Shown one piece after another: positions 8,894-17,592 of a stretch of DNA of 64,000 nucleotides (position 1 is its first letter; each line of letters opens with the position of its first letter). Under the pieces are notes generated by a model that was given only the letters and a program-made list of their open reading frames with translations, was not told the origin of the DNA and searched no databases. A program made the translations under genes and the position numbers. This stretch comes from Geothrix oryzisoli (GTDB lineage Bacteria; Acidobacteriota; Holophagae; Holophagales; Holophagaceae), in the NCBI RefSeq assembly GCF_022808865.1, contig NZ_JAKZLB010000003.1, positions 594,647 to 658,646 on the forward strand, given 5' to 3'.

Positions 8894-9559
8894 CTACCCT
8901 TCGCGCGGGGGCGGCGTATCGGCCCGCAGTCCGTGCAGGCAGACGTCCACCAGCATCTCCGCCTCCTGGAAATGGCTGCCGAACGGGGGGTACTCGCCCC
9001 AGACCACCTTGTTGAGGCCCAGCATCGTACCGTGGCCCGCCACCTGGCCCATGATCGTGGCGCCGAGGAAGGCCACCTGGGCGGCGCTCAGCTCGGGGCG
9101 GATGATCTGGATGCACTCCCGGATCAGGTCCGCGGTCGGGCCGAGGTACTGGTGGATGATCGGGTGGAGGCTGGGGCGCGGGGCGCGGAACTCCCGGACC
9201 CAGAGGCGGGCCCGGTGATCCTGGAAGGGCCTGGCTTCCGACGCGTCCGGAGCCGCCTGCTGGTACATGAAATGGATCTGCTCGCGCAGCAGGCGAATGG
9301 CTCCCAGCCGGTCCTTCGGATCCAGTCCCGAGGCGAGCGAGCGCTGGGCCGCGGGCGGCGTGGAGGTCTCGAAGATGTGCTTGAACACCTCCAGGTACAG
9401 CCCCTCCTTGTTCCTGAAGTAGTGGGACAGGAGCGAAAGGGGCCGTCCCGCCTTCTCCGCGATCATCCGCATGCTCGTGCCGTCGAATCCATGGTCGGCG
9501 AAGCACACCAGGGCGGCCTGGAGCAGGGAGGTGCGCGTGTCGGGGGTTTTGGCTTCCAT
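8894..9559 (-). CDS. TetR/AcrR-family transcriptional regulator
   Basis: A second TetR-family protein, 221 residues, clearly paralogous to the neighbour at 7928-8587. It shares FADHGFDGTSMRMIAEKAGR, then the LLSHYFRNKEGLYLEVFKHIF recognition region. The C-terminal domain has the same layout, with a GATIMGQVAGHGTMLGLNKV helix in the ligand-binding part. It is transcribed toward the efflux operon from which it is separated by the AT-rich gap, and it is divergent from the DUF3187-like gene. It may co-regulate either neighbour; no operator could be defined. Confidence 0.9.
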   Translation of the reverse strand: MEAKTPDTRTSLLQAALVCFADHGFDGTSMRMIAEKAGRPLSLLSHYFRNKEGLYLEVFKHIFETSTPPAAQRSLASGLDPKDRLGAIRLLREQIHFMYQQAAPDASEARPFQDHRARLWVREFRAPRPSLHPIIHQYLGPTADLIRECIQIIRPELSAAQVAFLGATIMGQVAGHGTMLGLNKVVWGEYPPFGSHFQEAEMLVDVCLHGLRADTPPPREG

Positions 9560-9669
9560 GGCGGAACCCAGGATATCCCTACTTGCCTCCGATCCGCGGA
9601 GCCGAATGGCGGTGTGCCATGCGGGTTCCCGCCGTCTGCGGGGGATCGCGCCTCCAACGGGGAAGGGGC

Positions 9670-10755
9670 ATGATCCGAAGGCGTGCGCTGTACCTCCTCC
9701 TTGCGTTGGCGCCGGCGCTCATCGCGGCCTCGGAGGAACCCTGGCCGGATCCCGGCCCGCCCGCCAGCCGGGATCTCTTCCCGTTGAACCTGGTCCCGCT
9801 GAGCTACCGGCCCCTGGGTGCCAAGACCGTGGGTGCAGGCCAGTGGCGCATCTCCCTCCAGGCCACCCGCTCCAACACCTTCGAGTTCTCGGATCTGATC
9901 AAGGAACGCCTGCCCAGGGATCCCTCCGGCCGGATCACGGTGGACCGGTCCGGTGCGACCCAGTTCGCCGCGTCCATGCCGAACGAGCCCCTGATCTATT
10001 TCTTCGATGCCGAGGTCCAGCGGACCGAGTTCGGCTTCCGGTATGGCCTCACCCGGGACACGGACCTGGCGTTGACGCTGGGCTGGCAGAGCCTCGAGGG
10101 CGGCTTCATGGACGGGCTGATCGAAGCGGTGCATCGCCTCGGCTTCGAGCAGGCTGGACGCAGCGCCATCGCCCGGAACCAGCTGACCTTCGCCATCATC
10201 CAAAAAGGGCAGGTGATCTACTTCTCGCAGGAGCCGGTCCGGTTCCATGTCGTGGATCCCGTGGTGGCGGTCCTCCATCGCTGCTACGAGGATCCCCGGT
10301 TGACGGTCAGCTTCATCGGGGCGGTGCAGATTCCCGCCACCCGCTTCGCGGGGGAGTTCCGTTCGGACTGGGATTCGAGCGCGGGCCTGACCTTCCAATG
10401 GGAGCCCTCGTCCGCCCAGGCCATCCATGGAGGCGGCGCCTACCTCCGCCGCAGCATCCGGGGAGGTGTGGGCGCGACCCCCTTCCTCATCAAGGATCAG
10501 ATCGCCGGGCACCTGGGCTGGGAGTGGCGCGGCTGGTCCCGGGTGCGCCCGTTCCTCGTGCTCGTCTACCACGATGCGCTCACCTCCCAGGGCCCGGGGG
10601 CGACCCTGGACAAACCCTCCGTGATCCACGACCTGGGGGTGCACGTCCGGCTGGGACCGCGCACGGCCCTGACCTTCAGCTACCTCAACAACCTCACGCA
10701 CAACGAGAACACGGCCGACATGGGCCTGGCAGTGCGGCTGGCCGTGAGGCCGTAG
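9670..10755 (+). CDS. DUF3187-like secreted outer-membrane protein
   Basis: The open frame extends back to 9583, but the ATG at 9670 is preferred: it is preceded by a GGGGAAGGGG ribosome-binding stretch and begins with a signal peptide ([20 protein letters not shown]). The mature 361-residue precursor is rich in alternating hydrophobic and polar strands with aromatic girdles, as in an outer-membrane beta-barrel. The opening [14 protein letters not shown] and the pattern of the following strands recall DUF3187 proteins, which are uncharacterised predicted outer-membrane proteins. It stands alone on the plus strand between a TetR gene and a tRNA region. Function unknown. Confidence 0.7.
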   Translation: MIRRRALYLLLALAPALIAASEEPWPDPGPPASRDLFPLNLVPLSYRPLGAKTVGAGQWRISLQATRSNTFEFSDLIKERLPRDPSGRITVDRSGATQFAASMPNEPLIYFFDAEVQRTEFGFRYGLTRDTDLALTLGWQSLEGGFMDGLIEAVHRLGFEQAGRSAIARNQLTFAIIQKGQVIYFSQEPVRFHVVDPVVAVLHRCYEDPRLTVSFIGAVQIPATRFAGEFRSDWDSSAGLTFQWEPSSAQAIHGGGAYLRRSIRGGVGATPFLIKDQIAGHLGWEWRGWSRVRPFLVLVYHDALTSQGPGATLDKPSVIHDLGVHVRLGPRTALTFSYLNNLTHNENTADMGLAVRLAVRP

Positions 10756-10822
10756 GCGAAGGCCCGATGGGCCATTCAGGTCATTCCGCCTCAGGATCGG
10801 GACCCGACCGATCAGGAGGATT

Positions 10823-10907
10823 CGAACTGCGTCTGGCTGCACCAGCCGCCAGTCTTGCTCCGGCCTGCCATCAAGGCACGCCTCGGGCGATCCCACTCGG
10901 AGGTTCG
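10823..10907. repeat. Intergenic direct repeat, copy 1 of 2
   Basis: An 85-bp segment that recurs exactly 125 bp downstream with 79 of 85 identical positions and no gaps in the core. It contains the 8-bp hairpin GGCACGCC/GGCGTGCC on the minus strand and ends in GGAGGTTCG, which matches the T-arm of the nearby tRNA-Pro. Similarity extends about 17 bp further left with small gaps. Confidence 0.85.
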
Positions 10908-10947
10908 CCGTGCTCCGTATTTGGGGCCGACCCATCAGGGCGGGATC

Positions 10948-11032
10948 CGAACTGCGTCTGGCTGCGCCAGTCGCCGGTCTCGCTTCGGCGTGCCATCAAG
11001 GCACGCCTCGGGCGATCCCACTCGGAGGTTCG
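10948..11032. repeat. Intergenic direct repeat, copy 2 of 2
   Basis: Second copy of the 125-bp-period repeat. It ends GGAGGTTCGAATCCTCTCG, a 19-bp stretch also present, in inverted orientation, as the T-arm and acceptor end of tRNA-Pro 80 bp away. This suggests an origin by duplication of tRNA-flanking sequence. No gene is supported in 10756-11101. Confidence 0.85.
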
Positions 11033-11059
11033 AATCCTCTCGACCCGAAGGGTCGAAGC

Positions 11060-11097
11060 ACCAGAAAAAGGGGCCCGATTGGGCCCCGTTTTCTGGT
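11060..11097 (-). terminator. Rho-independent terminator of tRNA-Pro
   Basis: On the minus strand a GGGGCCC-AATC-GGGCCCC stem is followed by a T-run, starting 5 bases after the tRNA end. Outer arms CCAGAAAA/TTTTCTGG extend the stem, so the structure could also stop plus-strand transcripts. Confidence 0.85.
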
Positions 11098-11101
11098 GAT
11101 T

Positions 11102-11178
<77 letters not shown>

Positions 11179-11213
11179 TGAATCATTGACTCTAGACCGG
11201 ACGGGGCCTCAGG

Positions 11214-11615
11214 TCAAGGTTTGACTGGATGGGACAGGCGCTCGTACAGGGCCCGCACGGATTTGAGGATGGGTTGGAGGTCGGAACTGGTGCGGAGAAG
11301 CCTTGGAATGGTGGGTTTGGGCTTCGCGGCCGGAGCGGCGGGAAGGTCGTCGGCGTCGAGACCCAGGTCCAGGCGCTGCACGAGGTGACCGTGGGCCAGC
11401 AGCTCCGCGCAGTCGGCCACGGTGAGGCCTTCGGCCAGCCAGGCCTTGATGCGCTTCAGGCGCGGCAGCTCGTCCACATGGTAGTAGCGGAGGTTGCCCT
11501 TGCTGCGCCGCGGCTTGATGTCCGGGATGACGTCTTCCCAGTAGCGCAGATCCTTGGGCCCCACGCCGATGAGGGTGGCGGCTTCACCGATCTTGAACCA
11601 CTTCTTGTCACTCAC
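11214..11615 (-). CDS. MerR-family transcriptional regulator
   Basis: A small regulator of 133 residues. The N-terminal MerR winged helix reads [20 protein letters not shown], then [20 protein letters not shown]; the tyrosine/arginine pairs are the usual DNA contacts. The C-terminal half is short and Pro/Lys-rich with no cysteine cluster, so it is not a metal sensor of the classical type. The start used is a GTG at 11615 with GGAGG 7 nt upstream. Oddly, its first codons (DKKWFKI) are duplicated 118 bp upstream behind an ATG placed 13 bp after the response-regulator stop, as if an insertion had displaced the original start. The longer frame back to 11696 looks non-coding. Confidence 0.85.
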   Translation of the reverse strand: MSDKKWFKIGEAATLIGVGPKDLRYWEDVIPDIKPRRSKGNLRYYHVDELPRLKRIKAWLAEGLTVADCAELLAHGHLVQRLDLGLDADDLPAAPAAKPKPTIPRLLRTSSDLQPILKSVRALYERLSHPVKP

Positions 11616-11727
11616 GGTCTGCCTCCGACCGTCGCGATTCGCTCCCTGTGGGGACCCCGCTCCGCAGGCTCCCCCGGAGCCTGCTCCGCGACCCACATGG
11701 CCGCGAGATCTTGAACCACTTCTTGTC
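11589..11727. repeat. 21-bp duplication of the merR 5' end bracketing a small insertion
   Basis: The 21-mer at 11589-11609 recurs exactly at 11707-11727 (period 118 bp). The intervening DNA contains a perfect 9-bp hairpin, GCAGGCTCC-CCC-GGAGCCTGC, at 11664-11684. The outer copy keeps an in-frame ATG (11733) encoding MADKKWFKI, but the frame then breaks and ends after about 40 codons. Confidence 0.8.
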
Positions 11728-11745
11728 CGCCATCGGGGACCCCGC

Positions 11746-13125
11746 CTAGCTTTCCCTGGGCTCGATGCCCAGGGCCTTGAGGCGCTTGTAGAGGTTGGAG
11801 CGGTCGACGCCCACGCGCTCGGCCACGCGGGTCATGTTGCCGCTCTGGAGCTTCATCTCCCGCTGGAGGTACTGGGCCTCGAACCAGTCGCGGGCCTCCT
11901 TGAGGCTGGGGAACTCGGGGAAGGAGAAGGGGTCCTGGTCACCCAGGTGGCGGGCGGCCAGGGCGCCCAGGTCGCGGGGGCCGATCTCCGCGCCGCGGCC
12001 CAGGATGACGGCGCGTTCCATGAGGTTCTTCAGCTCGCGCACGTTGCCCGGCCAGTCGTGGCGCAGCAGGGTGTCCTTGGCCTCCGGGCCCAGGTGCTTG
12101 GGTGGCCGCCCGTACTGGTGGCCGATGCGGCTGATGAAGGCCTCGGCCAGGGGCAGGATGTCCTCGGGCCGCTCGCGCAGCGGTGGGATGCGCAGGGGCA
12201 CCACGGCCAGGCGGAAGTACAGGTCCTCGCGGAACCGGCCCCGGGTGATCTCGCCGGCGAGATCCTTGTTGGTGGCGGCGATGACGCGCACGTCCACGCC
12301 CACGGCCCCGCCGCCGCCCACGGGCTCCACGCGGCCCTCCTGGAGGGCGCGCAGGACCTTGGCCTGGGTCTTGAGGGACATGTCGCCCACTTCGTCGAGG
12401 AACAGCGTGCCGCCGTCAGCCTCGCGGAACTTGCCCTTCTGGTCGCGCACGGCACCGGTGAAGGCGCCCTTCTGGTGGCCGAACAGCTCGCTCTCGATGA
12501 GTTCCTCGGGGATGGCGGCGCAGTTCACCTCGACGAAGGGGGCGTCCTTGCGGGGGCTCTGCAGGTGGATGAGCCGGGCGACTTCCTCTTTGCCGCTGCC
12601 GTTCTCGCCCGTGAGGAGCACGCGGCCCTCGGTGGGCGCGACCAGGGCCACGTCGGCCATGAGGCGCTTCATGGCGGGGCTGTCCGCGAGGAAGAAGCGG
12701 CCGCCCTCGACCTCCGCGTGGAGGCGCTGGTTCTCGCGCTCCAGCTTCGACTGGCGCAGGGCGTTGCCCGTCACCAGCAGGAGGCGGTCCAGGTCGATGG
12801 GCTTCTCGAGGAAGTCGAAGGCGCCCAGCTTGGTCGCCTGCAGGGCGGTGTCGATGCTCGCGTGCCCGGAGATCATCACCACCGGCAGGTCGGGCCGGAT
12901 CTGCTTGGCCTGCTTCAGGGTCTCCAGGCCGTCCTGGCCCGGCAGCCAGACATCGAGCAGCATGAGCTGGATGCCTTCGCCATCGGGGTTGTGGAGCAGG
13001 TCGATGGCCTGCTCGCCCCGCTCGGCCTTCACCACGTGGTAGCCCTCGTCCTTGAGGGCTTCGCCCAGGGACCGCCGGATGCCCGGCTCGTCATCCACCA
13101 GGAGGATGGTCGTAGGGACAGTCAT
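11746..13125 (-). CDS. Sigma-54-dependent response regulator (NtrC family)
   Basis: A 459-residue enhancer-binding protein. Residues 7-120 form a receiver with acidic pair DDE and phospho-acceptor D58 (LMLLDVW). The central AAA+ domain has Walker A GENGSGKE, the intact sigma-54 contact loop GAFTGA and Walker B LFLDEVGD. The C-terminus is a Fis-type helix-turn-helix (MTRVAERVGVDRSNLYKRL). The ATG at 13125 gives the family start MTVPTTILLVDDEP; a TTG eight codons upstream is the alternative. It follows torD by 47 bp on the same strand and has no adjacent kinase. It probably controls the respiratory operon it terminates, which would then use a sigma-54 promoter; I could not locate one convincingly. 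Confidence 0.93.
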   Translation of the reverse strand: MTVPTTILLVDDEPGIRRSLGEALKDEGYHVVKAERGEQAIDLLHNPDGEGIQLMLLDVWLPGQDGLETLKQAKQIRPDLPVVMISGHASIDTALQATKLGAFDFLEKPIDLDRLLLVTGNALRQSKLERENQRLHAEVEGGRFFLADSPAMKRLMADVALVAPTEGRVLLTGENGSGKEEVARLIHLQSPRKDAPFVEVNCAAIPEELIESELFGHQKGAFTGAVRDQKGKFREADGGTLFLDEVGDMSLKTQAKVLRALQEGRVEPVGGGGAVGVDVRVIAATNKDLAGEITRGRFREDLYFRLAVVPLRIPPLRERPEDILPLAEAFISRIGHQYGRPPKHLGPEAKDTLLRHDWPGNVRELKNLMERAVILGRGAEIGPRDLGALAARHLGDQDPFSFPEFPSLKEARDWFEAQYLQREMKLQSGNMTRVAERVGVDRSNLYKRLKALGIEPRES

Positions 13126-13172
13126 GAGTCCATGCTGGGCATCAGCCAAGCCTTTGTCCAGCAGGTGGTTGC

Positions 13173-13760
13173 CTAGAATTCTGCGAGCGCCTTCTCGGTT
13201 TCGGGGAGCAGGGCGGCGGCCAACTCCGAGGCGGCCAGGTAGTACGGGTGCGCCTGGACCTGGGGCAGCTGCTCAGCCACCACCTGGAGGAACGGGCGCA
13301 GGTGCTCCCGGAGCAGGCGCCGGGCCAGCTCCACGAACCGGTCCCGCTCCGCCAGGTCGCCTTCGATGACCTGGTCCAGGAGGTAGCTCAGGCAGGCGAA
13401 CTCCAGCCCCAGATGGTCGGGCGGGATGCCCAGGTCCTCCTGGAGGCTGATGTCGGCCTCGTCATAGATGGCTTTGAGGGGTTCCAGCACCTCGGGGGCC
13501 ATGTGGTGGCCCCGGGCCTGGACGGATTCGAACAGGTGGACGATGTCGGTGTCCCGGGCCTGGAGGAAGAGGCGGGCGTACTCCACCGGCTGGTCCCCAC
13601 CCGGGAGCGTGTGCTCGATCATCCGGCCCAGGGGCGCCGCGAGCGAAGGGCTGGTGCAGCCGTCCAGCAGCTGCCCCAGCCCCTCCTTGAGGTCGGCATC
13701 GGGCTCCAGGAAGGCTTCGGCGAGGATTTGGGCGAGGTCTGCCAGGAGCGCGAGCGACAT
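13173..13760 (-). CDS. TorD/DmsD-family molybdoenzyme chaperone
   Basis: A 195-residue all-helical protein of the redox-enzyme maturation chaperone family. Landmarks are VEYARLFLQARD (the Y-x-R-L-F helix), and the signature IPPDHLGLEFACLSYLLDQV. These chaperones bind the Tat signal of the catalytic subunit and hold it until the Mo-bis-MGD cofactor and FeS cluster are inserted. The gene lies 11 bp after the NrfD-type subunit, and the catalytic subunit of the same operon has a twin-arginine leader, so that enzyme is the obvious client. Confidence 0.88.
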   Translation of the reverse strand: MSLALLADLAQILAEAFLEPDADLKEGLGQLLDGCTSPSLAAPLGRMIEHTLPGGDQPVEYARLFLQARDTDIVHLFESVQARGHHMAPEVLEPLKAIYDEADISLQEDLGIPPDHLGLEFACLSYLLDQVIEGDLAERDRFVELARRLLREHLRPFLQVVAEQLPQVQAHPYYLAASELAAALLPETEKALAEF

Positions 13761-13771
13761 GTGTGGTCCCT

Positions 13772-14752
13772 TCAGTGGAGCATCCCCATCTGGTGGAAGC
13801 TGCTCACCTGGCCAGCGTAGACGAAGATGTAGCGCAGCAGGAAGCCGCCGATGAGGACCAGGCCGGCCGCGGTGAGGGCCAGGTTGCGGCTGCCGTGGAA
13901 CTCATGCCCCTTGAAGATGTTGGGGGCGAGTTCGTAGACCTCGATGGCCAGCGGCACCAGGAGGCCCATGACGAGGAAGGGGCCCCAGAAGACGAACGTG
14001 TACGGACCGCCCAGGATCAGGCCCAGGGCCTGCTTCACCGCCAGGGACGAGAGCTGCCCGTGGATCAGGTAGGGCAGGATGATGAACAGCTCCAGCGAGA
14101 TGAACACCACGTCCAGGGTGACCAGGAACTTGATCTCGTGCTTCTCGGCGGGGCTCTTCTTGTTCAGGACCATGGCCAGCATGAGGGCCGCGGCGCCGCT
14201 GGAGAGGGCGGAGAACAGGAACATCTGGGCCACCAGGTTGGTGTTCCAGAAGGGGCGCGCGGAGACGGCGCCCAGCAGCACGCCGGTGTAGATGCCCACC
14301 CCGATGGAGAAGGGGAAGCCCACCATGGCGATCTTCCCGCGCCAGGAGGAGAGGTCGACGTTCAGGCGGTGGACCTGCTTCCAGGTGGCGGGCACCTTGC
14401 TGAAGAGCCACTGCCGCTCGTCCGCGGTGAGCCAGGCGAAGAGGTAGAGGAAGGCGATCACCGTGAAGATCGTGAGGAGGTACGACCCGATGGACATGGG
14501 GCTCTCCCACCGGAAGTGGATGAACAGCTTGTAGAAGCGGTACCAGTTCCCCAGGTCGAGGATGAGCAGGCCGGACCCGATGGCCACGGGCCACGGCGCC
14601 AGGAAGGCGCCCATGCGGGCCACGCGGGCGTAGACGGGCTTGTCGTCCACGGTCATGTAGTCCGCCAGGCCGGCGGCGAAGAAGAGCCCGGCGGAAAGCC
14701 CGCCCAGGAAGAGGTAGACGACGATGAGGAGGCCCCAATTGAACTCGTGCAT
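13772..14752 (-). CDS. NrfD/PsrC-type membrane quinone oxidoreductase subunit
   Basis: A polytopic membrane protein of 326 residues with about eight hydrophobic helices, e.g. LLIVVYLFLGGLSAGLFFAA at the N-terminus, the hallmark first helix of NrfD/PsrC proteins (MHEFNWGLLIVVY). It is the quinone-reactive anchor that passes electrons between the menaquinone pool and the FeS subunit. It carries no haem ligand pattern. It sits 9 bp downstream of the FeS subunit gene and 11 bp upstream of torD. The electron-transfer direction (quinol oxidation for respiration, or the reverse) is not determined by sequence. Confidence 0.93.
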   Translation of the reverse strand: MHEFNWGLLIVVYLFLGGLSAGLFFAAGLADYMTVDDKPVYARVARMGAFLAPWPVAIGSGLLILDLGNWYRFYKLFIHFRWESPMSIGSYLLTIFTVIAFLYLFAWLTADERQWLFSKVPATWKQVHRLNVDLSSWRGKIAMVGFPFSIGVGIYTGVLLGAVSARPFWNTNLVAQMFLFSALSSGAAALMLAMVLNKKSPAEKHEIKFLVTLDVVFISLELFIILPYLIHGQLSSLAVKQALGLILGGPYTFVFWGPFLVMGLLVPLAIEVYELAPNIFKGHEFHGSRNLALTAAGLVLIGGFLLRYIFVYAGQVSSFHQMGMLH

Positions 14753-14761
14753 GTCTTCCTC

Positions 14762-15313
14762 CTAGAGCAGGTAGTAGAGTTGGGGGCCGTTGCCCGTCTG
14801 GGGTTCCTTCACGCGGTAGCGCCGCGTGGAGAGCAGTTCGTGGACCCGGCTGGTCGTGTCCTCCAGGTCGCCGAAGACGCGCACCTTGGAGGGGCAGGTC
14901 TCGACGCAGGCCGGAATGTCGCCCTTGTCCACCCGGTGGCGGCACAGGGTGCACTTGTCCACCACGCCCTCCGCCTCGTTGAAGTAGCGGGCGTCGTAGG
15001 GGCAGGCCACCATGCAGTACCGGCAGCCGATGCACTCGTCGTAGTTGACGAGGACGATCCCGTCCTTGCGCTGCCACGAGGCGCCGGTGGGGCACACGCG
15101 GACACAGGAGGGATCCGCGCAGTGATGGCACTGCTCGGGCTCGAAGTTGATGCTGAGCTTGGGGTATTCCCCCTTCCGCTCCTCATTGATCCGGTTCCTG
15201 AAGTTCCCGATGGGGACGTTGTTCTCGGCCTTGCACGCGACGACGCAGGCTTTGCAGTTGATGCATTTCCTGGAATCGATGACGAGGGCGTAGCGCTTCT
15301 TCTTCATGGCCAT
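14762..15313 (-). CDS. 4x[4Fe-4S] ferredoxin-type electron-transfer subunit (PsrB/NrfC-like)
   Basis: This 183-residue subunit has sixteen cysteines in four cluster sets: CINCKACVVAC, CHHCADPSCVRVC, CIGCRYCMVAC, and CTLC with CVETC. That is the arrangement of DmsB, PsrB and NrfC. It wires the molybdenum catalytic subunit to the NrfD membrane subunit. It lacks its own signal peptide, so export would be by hitch-hiking with the Tat-signalled catalytic subunit. It is 12 bp after the catalytic gene and 9 bp before nrfD-like, consistent with a three-subunit complex. Confidence 0.95.
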   Translation of the reverse strand: MAMKKKRYALVIDSRKCINCKACVVACKAENNVPIGNFRNRINEERKGEYPKLSINFEPEQCHHCADPSCVRVCPTGASWQRKDGIVLVNYDECIGCRYCMVACPYDARYFNEAEGVVDKCTLCRHRVDKGDIPACVETCPSKVRVFGDLEDTTSRVHELLSTRRYRVKEPQTGNGPQLYYLL

Positions 15314-15325
15314 GGTTCACCCCCC

Positions 15326-17512
15326 TCAGGCGTTCGCGACTTTGACGAAGGTTTCGTGGAAGGCGGCGTTGCCGGACACCTTGTCCCAGGCCGTCTCGAG
15401 GATCACCGCATCGCTGGCGCCCACGTTGTAGACCAGGCTCTGCATCTTCGACTTCTTGCCGAAGCCGTGGAGCATGAACACGCAGTCGGGGCGGATCTCC
15501 CCCGTGACGCGGGCCTTGAGCTTCACGCTGCCGACGCTGCTGCTGACGCTGACATAGGCCCCATCCCGGATGCCCAGGCGTTCCGCGGGCTTGGGATTGA
15601 TCCAGAGGTCGTTCTCCTTCATGAACTCGTGCAGCCAGACGTTGTTCGACTGGTTGGCGTGGGTGAAGTAGCCCACGCGGCCGAGGATCAGGCGGAAGCG
15701 GTCACCGGGCGGCTGCACCGGCGCGGCGTAGACCGGCAGCGGGTCGTAGCCCGCCTCCTGCAGGCGCTCGGAGAAGATCTCGATCTTGCCGGTCTTGGTG
15801 ACGAAGCGATGGTCGGGCGTCAGGGTCTTGCCATAGCTGGGCTGGCCGCTGGCGGCCCAGACCCCGTGCTTCTTCATGTGCTCGGAGGCCATGGGGATCG
15901 GCAGATCCTTGAACTCCGCCTCGACCCACTGCTCGATGGTGTAGTCGAAGTAGTCGCCGAGCCCCAGGCGCTTGGCGAGGCCCTGGACGATCTCGAGGTT
16001 CGGCTTGGTGTCGTGGATGGGCTTCACGACCTGTTGCCGGAAGACCACGGCGGGCCAGATGCCGGGCATGACCTCGACCGGGTCGGTCCGCTCCAGGTAG
16101 GCGCTCTCGGGGAAGACCACGTCGGCATACCAGGCCATGTCGCTCATCTGGACGTCGATCACTCCGATGAAGTCCATCTGCTCGATCATCTTCAGCGTCT
16201 TGGCCTGGTCGGGCAGGGAGTTCATGGGGTCCTGCTTGTAGACCATCCAGGCCTTGATCGGGTAGGGCTTCCCGCTGAGCACGTTCTCGCGCAGCTTCAG
16301 GTAGACGCCGTCGCCGGCGGCGGCCAGGGGGAACTCCTTCTGGACTTCGTCCACCCGGGGCGCCTTCGGCTCGTCCCAGGGCATGAACAGGAACTCGCCC
16401 TTGGGGAGCTTGGCGTTCGGCACCATGCCGCCCATCTGGTCCCAGTTGCCCACGATGGCGTTGAGGATGGCCTGGGCGCGGCGCATCTGGAAGTCGTTCT
16501 GGTACCAGGAGGACCGGCGCCCGGCGTAGTAGAGGGCCCGGGCGCCGGCGTCGGCGAACTCGCGGGCGATGCGGACGATGTCCTTCGCCGGGATCTCCGT
16601 CTCCTTCTCGGCCCACTCCGGCGTGTACTGCTTCACGTGCTCGGCCAGCTGCTCGAAGCCGGTGGTGTAGGTGGCGACGAAGTCCTTGCTGTGGCGGCCC
16701 TCCGCGATGATCACGTGGATCATGGCGAGGATGAACGCCAGGTCGGTGCCGGGCTTGATGGGGTACCACTCGTCGGCCTTGGCGGCCGTGACGGTGAAGC
16801 GGGGATCGAGGTAGACCAGCTTGGCCTTGCGCTCCATCACGCCGCCGATGAGGTCCATGGTGTCGGGCGTGATGATGCTCTCGAAGCGGTTCGCGCCGGA
16901 CATGATGACGAACTTGCTGTTCAGCAGGTCGAAGCTCGGCACGGTGCCGAAGGTGGCGCTGTAGGCCAGGTTCACGGAGGCCAGGCAGAGGGTCGGGTGG
17001 CGCACGAGGTTGGGCGAACCGAAGGAGAGCCCCAGGTTCTTGAAGAAGACTTCCTGGAAGCCTTCGGTGGAGGACCAGAGCGACGCCTGCGGGCCGTACT
17101 TGTCCTTCACTTCCGAGAGCTTCTTGGCGGCGAAGTCGAAGGCCTCGTCCCAGCTCACGGGCTTCCACTTGCCCTCGCCGCGGGCGCCCACGCGGATCAT
17201 GGGCTGCTTGAGGCGGTCGGGGTCGTAGACCTGCTTGATGGCCGCATTGCCGCGGGCGCAGAGCATGTCACGGGATTTCGGGTTCTCGGGGTTGGGGTTC
17301 AGCTTCTTGACGAAGCCGCCCTCGACTACGGCGATGGCGGAGCACTTGTTCGGGCAGAGCTCGCAGGTCGTGGGGATTTCCTTCGTGTCTCCGGCGGAGC
17401 TGCGCCCCTTCTTGAAGTATTTGAGGCAGCCCACCTGCAGTGCGGCGACGGCCCCTGCGGTGGCGCCCGCGCTTTTCAGGAACAGCCGGCGATCCATGCG
17501 AATCGTACCCAT
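15326..17512 (-). CDS. Tat-exported molybdopterin oxidoreductase, catalytic subunit (PsrA/PhsA-like)
   Basis: A 728-residue member of the DMSO-reductase superfamily. The start at 17512 (GGGAG upstream) gives MGTIRMDRRLFLKSAGATAG, a twin-arginine leader. Next comes the [4Fe-4S] motif CELCPNKCSAIAVVEGG closed by the cysteine in SRDMLCARGN. Around residue 195 the segment RHPTLCLASVNLAYS supplies a candidate molybdenum-ligating cysteine, as in polysulfide and thiosulfate reductases. A C-terminal molybdopterin-binding domain follows (SVSSSVGSVKLKARVTGEIRP). Substrate is open: polysulfide, thiosulfate, tetrathionate or an oxyanion such as arsenate are all possible for this clade. The porin 80 bp upstream and the cytochrome c before it may serve the same pathway. 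Confidence 0.9.
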   Translation of the reverse strand: MGTIRMDRRLFLKSAGATAGAVAALQVGCLKYFKKGRSSAGDTKEIPTTCELCPNKCSAIAVVEGGFVKKLNPNPENPKSRDMLCARGNAAIKQVYDPDRLKQPMIRVGARGEGKWKPVSWDEAFDFAAKKLSEVKDKYGPQASLWSSTEGFQEVFFKNLGLSFGSPNLVRHPTLCLASVNLAYSATFGTVPSFDLLNSKFVIMSGANRFESIITPDTMDLIGGVMERKAKLVYLDPRFTVTAAKADEWYPIKPGTDLAFILAMIHVIIAEGRHSKDFVATYTTGFEQLAEHVKQYTPEWAEKETEIPAKDIVRIAREFADAGARALYYAGRRSSWYQNDFQMRRAQAILNAIVGNWDQMGGMVPNAKLPKGEFLFMPWDEPKAPRVDEVQKEFPLAAAGDGVYLKLRENVLSGKPYPIKAWMVYKQDPMNSLPDQAKTLKMIEQMDFIGVIDVQMSDMAWYADVVFPESAYLERTDPVEVMPGIWPAVVFRQQVVKPIHDTKPNLEIVQGLAKRLGLGDYFDYTIEQWVEAEFKDLPIPMASEHMKKHGVWAASGQPSYGKTLTPDHRFVTKTGKIEIFSERLQEAGYDPLPVYAAPVQPPGDRFRLILGRVGYFTHANQSNNVWLHEFMKENDLWINPKPAERLGIRDGAYVSVSSSVGSVKLKARVTGEIRPDCVFMLHGFGKKSKMQSLVYNVGASDAVILETAWDKVSGNAAFHETFVKVANA

Positions 17513-17551
17513 CGAGGTCTCCCTTGGTGATGCGAGGAAGGTTGTAAGAGC

Positions 17552-17579
17552 CGGGCCGGAGGGTTGCCCCCCCGGCCCG
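17552..17579 (-). terminator. Intercistronic hairpin between porin and molybdoenzyme genes
   Basis: An 8-bp stem, CGGGCCGG/CCGGCCCG, with a 12-nt loop lies in the 80-bp gap and lacks a T-run. It is more likely a processing or attenuation hairpin that tunes expression of the upstream porin relative to the enzyme. Confidence 0.35.
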
Positions 17580-17592
17580 AGTGCTTCAGGAG

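Noticed and set aside
10806..11032. CRISPR array
   Set aside because: Only two copies of an 85-bp unit, no short repeats with unique spacers, and no cas genes in the window.
13763..17530. A 1255-codon open frame on the plus strand rich in Gly, His, Asp and Val
   Set aside because: It runs opposite the NrfD, FeS and molybdoenzyme genes, whose products have clear motifs. Long antisense frames are expected at this G+C; similar ones oppose most genes here.
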